Below, one piece after another: positions 54,353 to 62,836 of a stretch of DNA of 64,000 nt (the first letter of the stretch is position 1; each line of letters opens with the position of its first letter). Below the pieces are notes generated by a model, which saw nothing but the letters and a program-made list of their open reading frames with translations, did no database searches and was not told the origin of the DNA. The DNA is from Crenobacter cavernae (GTDB lineage Bacteria > Pseudomonadota > Gammaproteobacteria > Burkholderiales > Chromobacteriaceae): the NCBI RefSeq assembly GCF_003355495.1, contig NZ_CP031337.1, forward strand, positions 2,733,001 to 2,797,000. The letters run 5' to 3'. A program made the translations under genes and the position numbers.

Positions 54353-54696
54353 CTAGCGTAACATCAGTTTCAGCAGGAATGCAGCCAGTCGCCCGTAAGG
54401 CGGCTCGACCAGCCGCATGCCGTTGAAGCGCCGCGGCTGGCGCAGCACCGGCTTCAGCTTGGAGAAGGTCAGGAAGCCTTCGTGGCCGTGATAATGGCCG
54501 ATGCCCGACGCGCCTACGCCGCCGAACGGCAGCGAATGCTGGCCGACGTGGACGATCGTGTCGTTCACCGTGACGCCGCCTGCGTGCGTCGCGTCGCCAG
54601 GTCGGGAAACGGTTCGGCCGCCGCGGCGGCGCGCAGCCTTGCGAAGGTGGCAGACAGGGCCGCTTGGCCAGCGGTGTCATCGAGTCTGTTACTCAT
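54353..54696 (-). pseudogene. Aldehyde dehydrogenase remnant (large internal deletion)
   Basis: From the ATG at 54696 the first 36 codons (MSNRLDDTAGQAALSATFAR, LRAAAAAEPFPDLATR) look like the N-terminus of a coniferyl-type aldehyde dehydrogenase. Directly after, a different frame gives GGVTVNDTIVHVGQHSLPFG and GVGASGIGHYHGHEGFLTFS, the family's C-terminal NAD-binding/oligomerisation end, finishing LRQPRRFNGMRLVEPPYGRL. The central 380 or so codons, including catalytic Cys and Glu, are gone and the two ends are out of frame. A clear deletion pseudogene. Confidence 0.85.
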
Positions 54697-54718
54697 GGGC
54701 TATCCTTGCCTGACGTTT

Positions 54719-54737
54719 TAAACCAAACGGTTGTTTA
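54719..54737. promoter_or_regulatory. Imperfect palindrome before the aldehyde dehydrogenase remnant
   Basis: TAAACCAAACGGTTGTTTA, symmetric apart from one pair, about 25 bases upstream of the remnant's ATG. It resembles a TetR-family operator and may be the fossil regulatory site of the lost gene. Confidence 0.35.
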
Positions 54738-54830
54738 GAGTTCGGGCTCCAATCTAGCGCTCCGGACCCCGCTTGTCACCCCCTGCCCCGCACGCCATGT
54801 TCGTCGACTTCTCCCTCGCGCTAAAAAACG

Positions 54831-54910
54831 GTTCTTCACGGATTACCGGGGCAGCGAGTACTTCTTCCTAAAGATCAAAGCCGCCTTCCCTGGCAATCCG
54901 TGAAGAATCT
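54831..54910. repeat. 80-base imperfect inverted repeat ending in a T run
   Basis: TTCTTCACGGATTACCGGGG (54832-54851) and, on the other strand, TTCTTCACGGATTGCCAGGG (54907-54888) are complementary arms with two mismatches, enclosing about 36 bases. On the plus strand a T8 run follows (54909-54917). It could be a long terminator/attenuator, a small RNA or the remains of a mobile element end. Confidence 0.6.
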
Positions 54911-54972
54911 TTTTTTTGCCCGGACTAGCGCTTATCCTTGCGGCCTCGGACAAAACAACAGAAGAGACTGCC

Positions 54973-55851
54973 ATGGACAAAATCGGATTCGTCGGCCTCG
55001 GCCTGATGGGCCAGCCGATGACGCGCCGCCTGATTGAGGCCGGTTTCGACGTCACCGTGTGGAACCGCTCCCCGGACAAATGCGCCGACCTCGTGAAGGC
55101 CGGCGCGACGCTCGCCGCCAGTCTCGGCGAGCTGGTCGAACGCGTCGACGTCGTGATGACCTGCGTGTCGGACACCGCGGCGGTAGAAGCGGTCGTGTTC
55201 GGCGAGGGCGGCGTCGCGGCGCACGGCGCCGCCGGCAAGCTGCTGGTCGACTTCTCCAGCATCGAACCATCGGCGACGCGCGACCTGGCCGAACGTCTCC
55301 AGGCCGCCTGCGGCATGCACTGGGTCGACGCGCCGGTGTCCGGCGGCACCGCCGGCGCCGAGAACGGCACACTGGTGATCATGGCCGGCGGCCGCGATGA
55401 GGACGTAGAGCGACTGCGTCCGCTCGCCGCGCCGCTGTCGCAGCGGCTGACGCGCATGGGCGGCGTCGGCGCCGGCCAGGTGACCAAGCTGTGCAACCAG
55501 CTGATCGTCGCCACCAACGCGATGCTGATCGCCGAGGCGGTGACCTTGGCCGAGAAGAGCGGCGTCGACGCCAGCCAGCTCGCGCCGGCGCTCGCCGGCG
55601 GTTTCGCCGACTCCAAGCCGTTCCAGATCCTCAGCCCGCGCATGGCGGCGAAGGACTACGAGCCGGTGCAGTGGAAGGTGGCGACGCTGCTCAAGGACCT
55701 CGACAACGCGACCAAGCTCGCGCGCGAAGTCGGCGGCGGTGCACCGCTGGCCGGCCTCGCCAACCAGCTGATGCGCGTGTTCGCCGAGCAGGGCAACAGC
55801 CAGCGCGACCTCGCCAGCGTGATCGAGCTCTACCAGGGCCCGGCGCGCTGA
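54973..55851 (+). CDS. NAD-binding 3-hydroxyacid dehydrogenase (GarR/MmsB type)
   Basis: 292 aa beta-hydroxyacid dehydrogenase. Rossmann motif IGFVGLGLMGQPMTRRLIEA (residues 4-23), substrate site VDAPVSGGTAGAENGTLVIM (about 118-137), catalytic Lys in GQVTKLCNQLIVATN (about 171). Substrate could be tartronate semialdehyde, 3-hydroxyisobutyrate or a related acid; not determined. Start 54973 gives MDKIGFVGLGLMG; an upstream in-frame ATG would add 19 unlike residues. Downstream a perfect 14-base stem follows its stop. Confidence 0.9.
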   Translation: MDKIGFVGLGLMGQPMTRRLIEAGFDVTVWNRSPDKCADLVKAGATLAASLGELVERVDVVMTCVSDTAAVEAVVFGEGGVAAHGAAGKLLVDFSSIEPSATRDLAERLQAACGMHWVDAPVSGGTAGAENGTLVIMAGGRDEDVERLRPLAAPLSQRLTRMGGVGAGQVTKLCNQLIVATNAMLIAEAVTLAEKSGVDASQLAPALAGGFADSKPFQILSPRMAAKDYEPVQWKVATLLKDLDNATKLAREVGGGAPLAGLANQLMRVFAEQGNSQRDLASVIELYQGPAR

Positions 55852-55855
55852 CCGG

Positions 55856-55898
55856 CGCGCGCGGGTCGATCGCCGCACCGAATCTCGACCCGCGCGCG
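55856..55898 (+). terminator. Strong hairpin after the hydroxyacid dehydrogenase
   Basis: CGCGCGCGGGTCGA (55856-55869) and TCGACCCGCGCGCG (55885-55898) form a perfect 14-base stem with a 15-base loop. No clear T run, so factor-independent termination is uncertain. Confidence 0.65.
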
Positions 55899-55947
55899 AA
55901 CTTTGCGCCCTAAGTGGCCGTTTTTTCGCGAGTATTTCGAAACCCGC

Positions 55948-55976
55948 TTGCACTGGCACGGGTTTTGCCTTATATT
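55948..55976 (+). promoter_or_regulatory. Promoter of rhlE
   Basis: -35 TTGCAC (55948-55953), exact 17-base spacer, -10 TATATT (55971-55976). Predicted start near 55983, giving a leader of about 260 bases. Confidence 0.65.
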
Positions 55977-55982
55977 GGCGCC

Positions 55983-56245
55983 ACTTCGCGCTTGCTTCAA
56001 CGGCAAGCGCATTATGTTTCATCGTCCCCCACCTCGCTTTTGCCTCGTCTTTCGCCGTTTTCCTTTGCTGAACACGCATCGCGGCTCGATTAACAGGTAG
56101 GTGCCGATGAGTATCGGATGCGCATAGACCGCATCCAGAACGCGCCGACCCTCCTGTTTAGTCCGGACCCATTCGTCCGGACAGCCTTGTATCGTCCAGG
56201 GCTCGGCCAACCTTTGCCGCCATGCCGGCAAAATAAGGAAAACAC
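55983..56245 (+). other. Long structured 5' leader of rhlE
   Basis: About 260 bases without a gene, holding two clean hairpins: GGATGCG/CGCATCC (56116-56136) and GTCCGGAC/GTCCGGAC (56161-56182), then a single copy of the repeated word (GCTCGGCCAACCTTT, 56201-56215) and the ribosome site AAGGA. Long leaders are common in RNA helicase and cold-shock genes, where they mediate autoregulation. Confidence 0.5.
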
Positions 56246-57607
<1,362 letters not shown>

Positions 57608-57627
57608 GCCTCGCTGAAAGCACGATG

Positions 57628-57658
57628 AAAAACAGGCCACCTTCGGGTGGCCTGTTTT
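57628..57658 (+). terminator. Terminator of rhlE
   Basis: AAAACAGGCCACC-TTCG-GGTGGCCTGTTTT, stable TTCG tetraloop. Confidence 0.95.
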
Positions 57659-57684
57659 GTTTCGGCGTGCAAAAGCCTCAAAAA

Positions 57685-57723
57685 AGGGTTGGCTGAGCCT
57701 TTTCACGAGCTCGGCCAACCCTT
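57685..57723 (-). terminator. Word-pair terminator of the ykgJ-like gene
   Basis: On the minus strand GGGTTGGCCGAGC, a 10-base loop, GCTCAGCCAACCC and T6 make a good terminator 7 bases after the ykgJ stop. One arm carries a single substitution (GGCTGAGC on the plus strand). Confidence 0.85.
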
Positions 57724-57729
57724 CGGCCT

Positions 57730-58064
57730 TTACAACTCCAGCGGCGGCAGGCCGTGGCGCGCGCGAGCGCGGTTGCAGGCGTCGTCGTACACGCCGATCG
57801 CCGAGCGCGGCGCGAATTCGCGGCACGGCGACGGGCGCTCCTTGTAGATGCCGCAGTGCACTTCTTCACCGATCTTGCCGACCAGCGCGCGACAGCGCGG
57901 ATTCGCGTAGTCGGTGCCCCTCAGACGCGCGAGGCTCGCGGTTTCCAGGTCGGCGAGGCCCGACGGCACCAGGCCGCCTTCGCTGTCGAGTTCGGAACGG
58001 TGGAAGGTCACGCGAAACGCCGCGCAACACGCGCCGCACGACAGGCAGACAACGGCTTTTCCAT
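57730..58064 (-). CDS. YkgJ-family cysteine cluster protein, apparent 5' frameshift
   Basis: About 111 residues in total. The body has VVCLSCGACCAAFRVTFHRS, CRALVGKIGEEVHCGIYKER and PSPCREFAPRSA, the CxxCxxCC plus Cys pattern of the UPF0153 zinc/iron-binding family. The ATG at 58064 is in another frame: ATG GAA AAG CCG gives nonsense that stops after 18 codons. If the A4 run (58057-58060 on the plus strand T4) were A5, the start would read MEKAVVCLSCGACC. A start at GTG 58011 would omit the cysteine cluster. Either a sequencing indel or a real frameshift. 20 bases after the rluF-like gene. Confidence 0.7.
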
Positions 58065-58084
58065 TACAGACCCCGGTCGGCGCG

Positions 58085-58813
58085 TCAGATCCGTTCGTCG
58101 GCGCCGAGGTAGCGCCACTGGCCGGTCGGCAGGTCGGACAGCTTCAGGCGACCGATGCGGATGCGCTTGAGGCCGACGACGCGCAGCCCGACCAGTTCGC
58201 ACATGCGGCGGATCTGGCGCTTCTTGCCTTCCTGCAGCACGAAACGCAGCTGGTCTTCGTTCTGCCAGCTGACCTTGGCCGGCTTCAGCTTGTCGCCGTC
58301 GAGAGAAAGGCCATGGTTCAGCCGCTTAAGCCCCTCGTCGGATAGGTGGCCCTCGACGCGCACCAGGTACTCCTTCTCGACCTCGCTCGTCTCGCCGATG
58401 ATGTGTTTGGCGACGCGGCCGTCCTGCGTCAGGATCAACAAGCCGACCGAATCGATGTCGAGCCGCCCGGCCGGCGCGAGGCCCTTCAGGTGCTCGGGCG
58501 AGAAGCGGATGCCGCTCTTGTCGCCCTTCCAGTGGTTCTCGCGCGTGACCAGCACCACCGCCGGCTGGTAATCCTTCTCGGCCTGCGCCGACACATAGCC
58601 CATCGGCTTGTTGATGAGGATGGTCACGCGCTGGCTCTGCTTTTCGCGCGCGCGCGGGTCCAGGTCGATGCGCTGGCCCGGCACCACTTTCTGCCCGAGC
58701 ACGGCGACTTCGCCGTCCACCTTGACCCAGCCCTGCTCGATGTAGCTGTCGGCCTCGCGGCGCGAACACAGGCCGAGCTCGGCCAACCTTTTGGACAAAC
58801 GGACGGGTTCCAT
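58085..58813 (-). CDS. rluF: Pseudouridine synthase of the RsuA/RluF type
   Basis: 242 aa. N-terminal S4 domain MEPVRLSKRLAELGLCSRRE; catalytic Asp in APAGRLDIDSVGLLILTQDG (about residue 117 is the Asp of RLD). INKPMGYVSAQAEKDYQPAV and LVTRENHWKGDKSGIRFSPE are closest to RluF, which modifies 23S rRNA U2604 and tRNA-Tyr. GKKRQIRRMCELVGLRVVGL is the family C-terminal block. A word copy (58777-58790) falls on codons for KRLAELG at the start of the S4 domain. Precedes ykgJ. Confidence 0.88.
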   Translation of the reverse strand: MEPVRLSKRLAELGLCSRREADSYIEQGWVKVDGEVAVLGQKVVPGQRIDLDPRAREKQSQRVTILINKPMGYVSAQAEKDYQPAVVLVTRENHWKGDKSGIRFSPEHLKGLAPAGRLDIDSVGLLILTQDGRVAKHIIGETSEVEKEYLVRVEGHLSDEGLKRLNHGLSLDGDKLKPAKVSWQNEDQLRFVLQEGKKRQIRRMCELVGLRVVGLKRIRIGRLKLSDLPTGQWRYLGADERI

Positions 58814-58832
58814 GCGGACTCCAAATAAAACC

Positions 58833-58850
58833 GGGCGGCCAACGCCGCCC
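58833..58850. other. GC hairpin in the rluF leader
   Basis: GGGCGGC-CAAC-GCCGCCC, a stem identical to that of the repeats at 37225 and 37394 but with a CAAC loop, lies 20 bases upstream of the rluF-like ATG (minus strand). Confidence 0.5.
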
Positions 58851-58986
58851 GCGGTGAAATATCGACCCCGTATTGTAAGAAATGCCGGCGTTCCGGCCAA
58901 GCTCGGGGACGCGCCCGGGTCATGACAAGAACGGGGTAGCCCGTGTTAGCCTGTGACGACAACATGCACAACGATGGGGCTAACAC

Positions 58987-60489
58987 ATGAAGGGCTTTAC
59001 CGACTACGAGGACTACGACGGCCTGGGACTGGCCGAACTGATCAAAAAGCGCGAGGTGAGCGCAGAAGAGGTGCTCGACGCCGCGCTCGCGCGCATCGAC
59101 GCGCGCAACGGCACGCTCAACGCGGTGGTGCACCGTATGGACGACGCGGCGCGCCGCCAGATCGCGTCGCCGCTGCCCGACTCGCCGCTGGCCGGCGTGC
59201 CGACGCTGATCAAGGACCTGCTCGCCGACGTCGCGGGAGAGCCGACGCGCAACGGCTGCCGGCTGTTCGACGGCTATAGAGCGAGCGCCGACGTCGAGCT
59301 GATCCGCCGCTACCGCGCCGCCGGCCTGGTGTTCGCCGGCAAGAGCGCGACACCCGAGCTCGGCCTCTACCCGTTCACCGAATCCGAGGTCTACGGCGCC
59401 ACGCGCAACCCCTGGGACCCGACGCGCACGCCGGGCGGCTCGAGCGGCGGCGCGGGCGCGGCGGTCGCCGCCGGCATCGTGCCTTTCGCGCACGGCGGCG
59501 ACGGCGGCGGATCGATCCGCATCCCGGCGTCCAACTGCGGGCTGTTCGGACTCAAGCCGTCGCGCGGGCGTTCGCCGATCGGCCCCAGCTTGGCCGAGGT
59601 CTGGCAGGGCATGGTGGTCGAGCACGCGATCAGCCGCTCGGTGCGCGACAGCGCCGCGTTGCTCGACGCGATGGGCGGCGCGGCCGACGGCGACGCCTAC
59701 CGCTGCCCGCCGCCGGCCATACCCTTCCTCGAACAGATCGCGACGCCGCCCGCCGTGCTGCGCATCGCGGTCGGCTACGACGCGCCGCTCGGCGGCGCGC
59801 TGCACCCGGATTGCCGCCGCGCGGTAGAACACACCGCCCGGCTGCTGGAAGGCCTAGGCCACCACGTCGTGGAAGCCAGCCCGAAACTGCCGTCGGCCGA
59901 AACCTTCAACCGCGCGATGCTGACCATCGTCGCCGGCGAACTCGCGCTGCGCGTACGCAACAGCGAAACCAGCGTCGGCCGAGCCGCGCGCCACACCGAC
60001 TTCGAGGCCGGCACCTGGGCGATGGCGCGTTACGGCGAACGACTGTCGGCCGGCCAGTTCGCGTGGGCGCGCGATTTCCTGTTCGATATCGGCCGCCGCA
60101 TGGCCGCCTTCCACCGCGACTACGACGTGGTGCTGTGCCCGGTGCTGAACCGACCGCCGGCGAAGATAGGCGAACTCGGCGTCACGCCGCTCGAGAACGC
60201 GATGTCGCGCGTGCTGATCGGCGTGCTCGGCCAGGACTGGACGCTGTCGCTGAGCAATCTGATCGAGTCGAATTCGCTGAAGGTGCTGCACTACATCGGC
60301 TGGACGGTGCACGCGAACATGAGCGGCCAGCCGGCGATGAGCGTGCCGCTCTACTGGAGCGACGAGAACCTGCCGATCGGCAGCCAGCTGATCGGCCGCT
60401 ACGGCGAGGACGGACTGCTGCTGCAACTGGCGGCGCAACTGGAAGCGGCGCAACCGTGGGCGCGGCGGCGCCCCTTGCTCCAGCCCTGA
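58987..60489 (+). CDS. Amidase-signature family hydrolase
   Basis: 500 aa. Ser-cisSer-Lys triad: Lys in PTLIKDLLADVAGEPTRNG (about residue 79), cis-Ser and nucleophile Ser in RTPGGSSGGAGAAVAAGI (about 152-157) and GGDGGGSIRIPASNCGLFGL. Length is usual. Resembles aryl or 6-aminohexanoate-cyclic-dimer type amidases rather than GatA; there are no gatB/gatC genes here. No signal peptide. Monocistronic. Confidence 0.9.
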   Translation: MKGFTDYEDYDGLGLAELIKKREVSAEEVLDAALARIDARNGTLNAVVHRMDDAARRQIASPLPDSPLAGVPTLIKDLLADVAGEPTRNGCRLFDGYRASADVELIRRYRAAGLVFAGKSATPELGLYPFTESEVYGATRNPWDPTRTPGGSSGGAGAAVAAGIVPFAHGGDGGGSIRIPASNCGLFGLKPSRGRSPIGPSLAEVWQGMVVEHAISRSVRDSAALLDAMGGAADGDAYRCPPPAIPFLEQIATPPAVLRIAVGYDAPLGGALHPDCRRAVEHTARLLEGLGHHVVEASPKLPSAETFNRAMLTIVAGELALRVRNSETSVGRAARHTDFEAGTWAMARYGERLSAGQFAWARDFLFDIGRRMAAFHRDYDVVLCPVLNRPPAKIGELGVTPLENAMSRVLIGVLGQDWTLSLSNLIESNSLKVLHYIGWTVHANMSGQPAMSVPLYWSDENLPIGSQLIGRYGEDGLLLQLAAQLEAAQPWARRRPLLQP

Positions 60490-60537
60490 AGCCTGCGTAA
60501 CGCGCCATCCGTTCCAAAGTTTTAAGAATTGACCGGA

Positions 60538-60552
60538 GCTCGGCCAACCTTT
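60538..60552 (+). repeat. Single intergenic copy of the repeated word
   Basis: GCTCGGCCAACCTTT, full 15-base match, unpaired, 49 bases after the amidase stop. Confidence 0.9.
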
Positions 60553-60648
60553 CCCCCCCTCACCTCCCCGGCTCGCGGCACACCGCGGGCCGGGACCCGC
60601 CTTCCTCCGCGCAGCGACCCCGCCACTCGAGTGGATTGCCCAACCCGA

Positions 60649-61302
60649 TCATGAGCTTGCGTTTGACGGCGCCGGGTCCTTCCGGCGCCCCAGGACAATG
60701 AAAAGCGTCGCGATCCCGAGGAACGCCATAAGGATGACGACGCTGTTTTTGAACGCGACGCCGTAGCCCAGCCGGGCCACATCGATGAACGGGTACGGAT
60801 AGGTTCCAGACAGCGCACCTCGGAGCAGCGCGTACACAAGGTAGGCCATGGGATAGAGCGCCCATCGCAGCGCGTCCCGCCAGCAAAGCGCCGTTTTCGG
60901 CACCCACAGCCACCAATAGACGATGAAGACAAGCGGCATGACGTCGTGCAGCAGCCCGTCGGCAACGAGTTGCGCCCCGGTCGGCTGCCAGGTCTGTCGC
61001 AAAAGCAGGCTGTAAACGATGCCCACGAGCGCGATGCTGACGGCAATGCCGCCGAGAACGGAGGGGCGCAAAAACAAACGAAACCAAGCTGCAGGCCTTA
61101 ACACGGCGACCGTGAAGGCAACGGCGGCGAGAAGGTTCGTGAGGATCGTGAAGTAGCCGAAGAACACGAACAGACTGGCCAGGAAGCCTCTGCCCTGCGA
61201 CAAGACCAGTGCGTTTGTCAGGTAGAACTGGAGGCCGAGCGCGAACCAGGCCGATACGCCGGCCGCTGCCGCAAAGAGGGTGCCCGTTTGATGCCGATTC
61301 AT
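60649..61302 (-). CDS. Pr6Pr family integral membrane protein
   Basis: 217 aa with six predicted helices (GTLFAAAAGVSAWFALGLQF, GFLASLFVFFGYFTILTNLL, LVFIVYWWLWVPKTALCWRD and others). FGYFTILTNLL and GTYPYPFIDVARLGYG are the conserved segments of the Pr6Pr/FAR-17a-like family. Function unknown. Composition is a little AT-richer than neighbours and there is no repeated-word copy inside. No operon partner. Confidence 0.85.
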   Translation of the reverse strand: MNRHQTGTLFAAAAGVSAWFALGLQFYLTNALVLSQGRGFLASLFVFFGYFTILTNLLAAVAFTVAVLRPAAWFRLFLRPSVLGGIAVSIALVGIVYSLLLRQTWQPTGAQLVADGLLHDVMPLVFIVYWWLWVPKTALCWRDALRWALYPMAYLVYALLRGALSGTYPYPFIDVARLGYGVAFKNSVVILMAFLGIATLFIVLGRRKDPAPSNASS

Positions 61303-61373
61303 CTCGCCGATAACTCCATTCAGACGCGGCCCGACTCCAGCCGCCCGTCAGGCTAGCATGGCCGCGCGAACAT

Positions 61374-61402
61374 AAAAAAAACCCAGCCCCCGCGGGGGCT
61401 GG
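61374..61402 (-). terminator. Terminator of the LPMO gene
   Basis: CCAGCCCCCGCGGGGGCTGG is a perfect 20-base palindrome followed on the minus strand by G and T8. Confidence 0.93.
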
Positions 61403-61409
61403 ATCGAAA

Positions 61410-61437
61410 GCATGCCGACGGCGGTGCGTCGGCATGC
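61410..61437. other. Second hairpin before the LPMO terminator
   Basis: GCATGCCGAC / GTCGGCATGC, perfect 10-base stem with an 8-base loop, between the LPMO stop and its terminator. Confidence 0.7.
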
Positions 61438-61456
61438 GGCTGCTTCGAATGCGGGA

Positions 61457-62693
61457 TTACTTGAGGTCCCAGGCTTCTTTCCACGCGAGGCCCGTGCCCG
61501 GCGCGTAGTACATCGACGAGCCGTTGCACCAGCCGGTATACGGCCACGGTTTGCACGCATAGGCCTTGCCGTCGGTGCCTTTGACCGCGGTGCCGGCCAC
61601 GTAGCCGCCCAGGCCCTGCGGGTAGGTGTACTGCGTCGTCACGCCGCCTGTGCTGCCCCCGTTGTCGGCCGGCGGTTTCGGCGGCTCGACCGGTTTCGGC
61701 GGGTCGACCGGCACGGGCGCGACGGCGATGTCGACGTTGAAGCCGATCTTGTCGCCGGCGTCGGCGCGGCGGAACACCTTGTTCGCATCGGCGCCCCTGG
61801 CGGCCTGCACGTTGCCGTTGGCGTCGATCGCGCCCATCTGCACCAGCGACGACGAAACGTTCACCTTGCCGGCCAGGTAATACGGCCAGTCGGCGGCGGC
61901 GGTCTGGCCGGCGACCAGCGTCACGCTATGCGACTCGAGGTCGCGGTAGGCGTTCGGGTCGGTCTTGTCGAACACGCGCAGCGTGACCTTGCTCTGCGGC
62001 GTCAGCGCCTGCTTGGCGCTGACCGGGCCGACTTCCTTCCACGACGACACGACGTTGCCGCCCTTCAGGTTCACGTCGATGCACGCGTAGAACGCCTCCT
62101 GGCTGTCCGAGCGCTGCCAGATGTTGTAGATCACGTGCTTGCCGGTTTTCTTCGGCAGCTGGCACGTCATCTTGTAGCGTCCGTTCTGCAGCGGCAGGTT
62201 ACCCGTCGTGCAGAACGGGCTGCTTTCGAGGTCGGACCATTTCAAGGGCTTGGCCGGGTCGTAGCCGTCGCGGGTCACGTAGAACTCGAAAGACTTGGTC
62301 GCGTGAGGCGCGGTGCCGACGTAGCTGAATTCGTAGTTCCCGTTGCGGTCCGGCACGAGGGTCGCGGCCGGCCAGTCGCCGCGCGCGACGTCCAGCCCCT
62401 TGAAGTGCGAGTTGCCGCCACTGCACAGCTGGCCGTCCGGCACCACCGCGCGGTGGTTGCCGTTCGCGCTCCCCTGGTTCACGCCGTTCCAGTCGTAGAA
62501 CTGTTGCGAGCCACCGATGGCCTTGGCCGCCTGACACGCGGCCGATTTCGGATTCTCTGCGCCTTCCTGAAAGCATTGCAGCACGCGGCTGGGCGGCGTC
62601 TCCATCGTGCCATGGGCGGCGGCGAGCGCCGGCGAGGGGGGCGCGAGAAAAGAACGATGACGCGGCGGTTCCGGGCGGCTTTTTGTTCCGCAT
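61457..62693 (-). CDS. AA10 lytic polysaccharide monooxygenase, GbpA-like, signal peptide frameshifted
   Basis: Copper enzyme that oxidatively cleaves chitin. The mature N-terminal His brace residue is the H of ALAAAHGTMETPPSRV; the second His is in GNSHFKGLDV. Then a GbpA domain 2-like module (about 110 residues, QALTPQSKVTLRVFDKTDP), a Pro-rich linker (VDPPKPVEPPKPPADNGG) and a C-terminal chitin-binding module (YPQGLGGYVAGTAVKGTDGK, WPYTGWCNGSSMYY). The frame has no credible start: only a TTG at 62809. ATG 62693 (MRNKKPPGTAASSFFSRAP) is in another frame and would join after loss of one C in a C6 run near 62636-62641. The gene is probably off or mis-sequenced. Confidence 0.75.
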
Positions 62694-62836
62694 GGGAAGC
62701 TAGCGAGGCAGGCAAGACGGAAGGATGATCCGGCTTCGCGACGGCGGAGTACGAGCGAGGAGGATCGCTGATGCGGTCCGCACGGACCGGCAGACGGATG
62801 GAAGGGCAAGGTCGGCCGGGCTCGTCATCGGACGGC

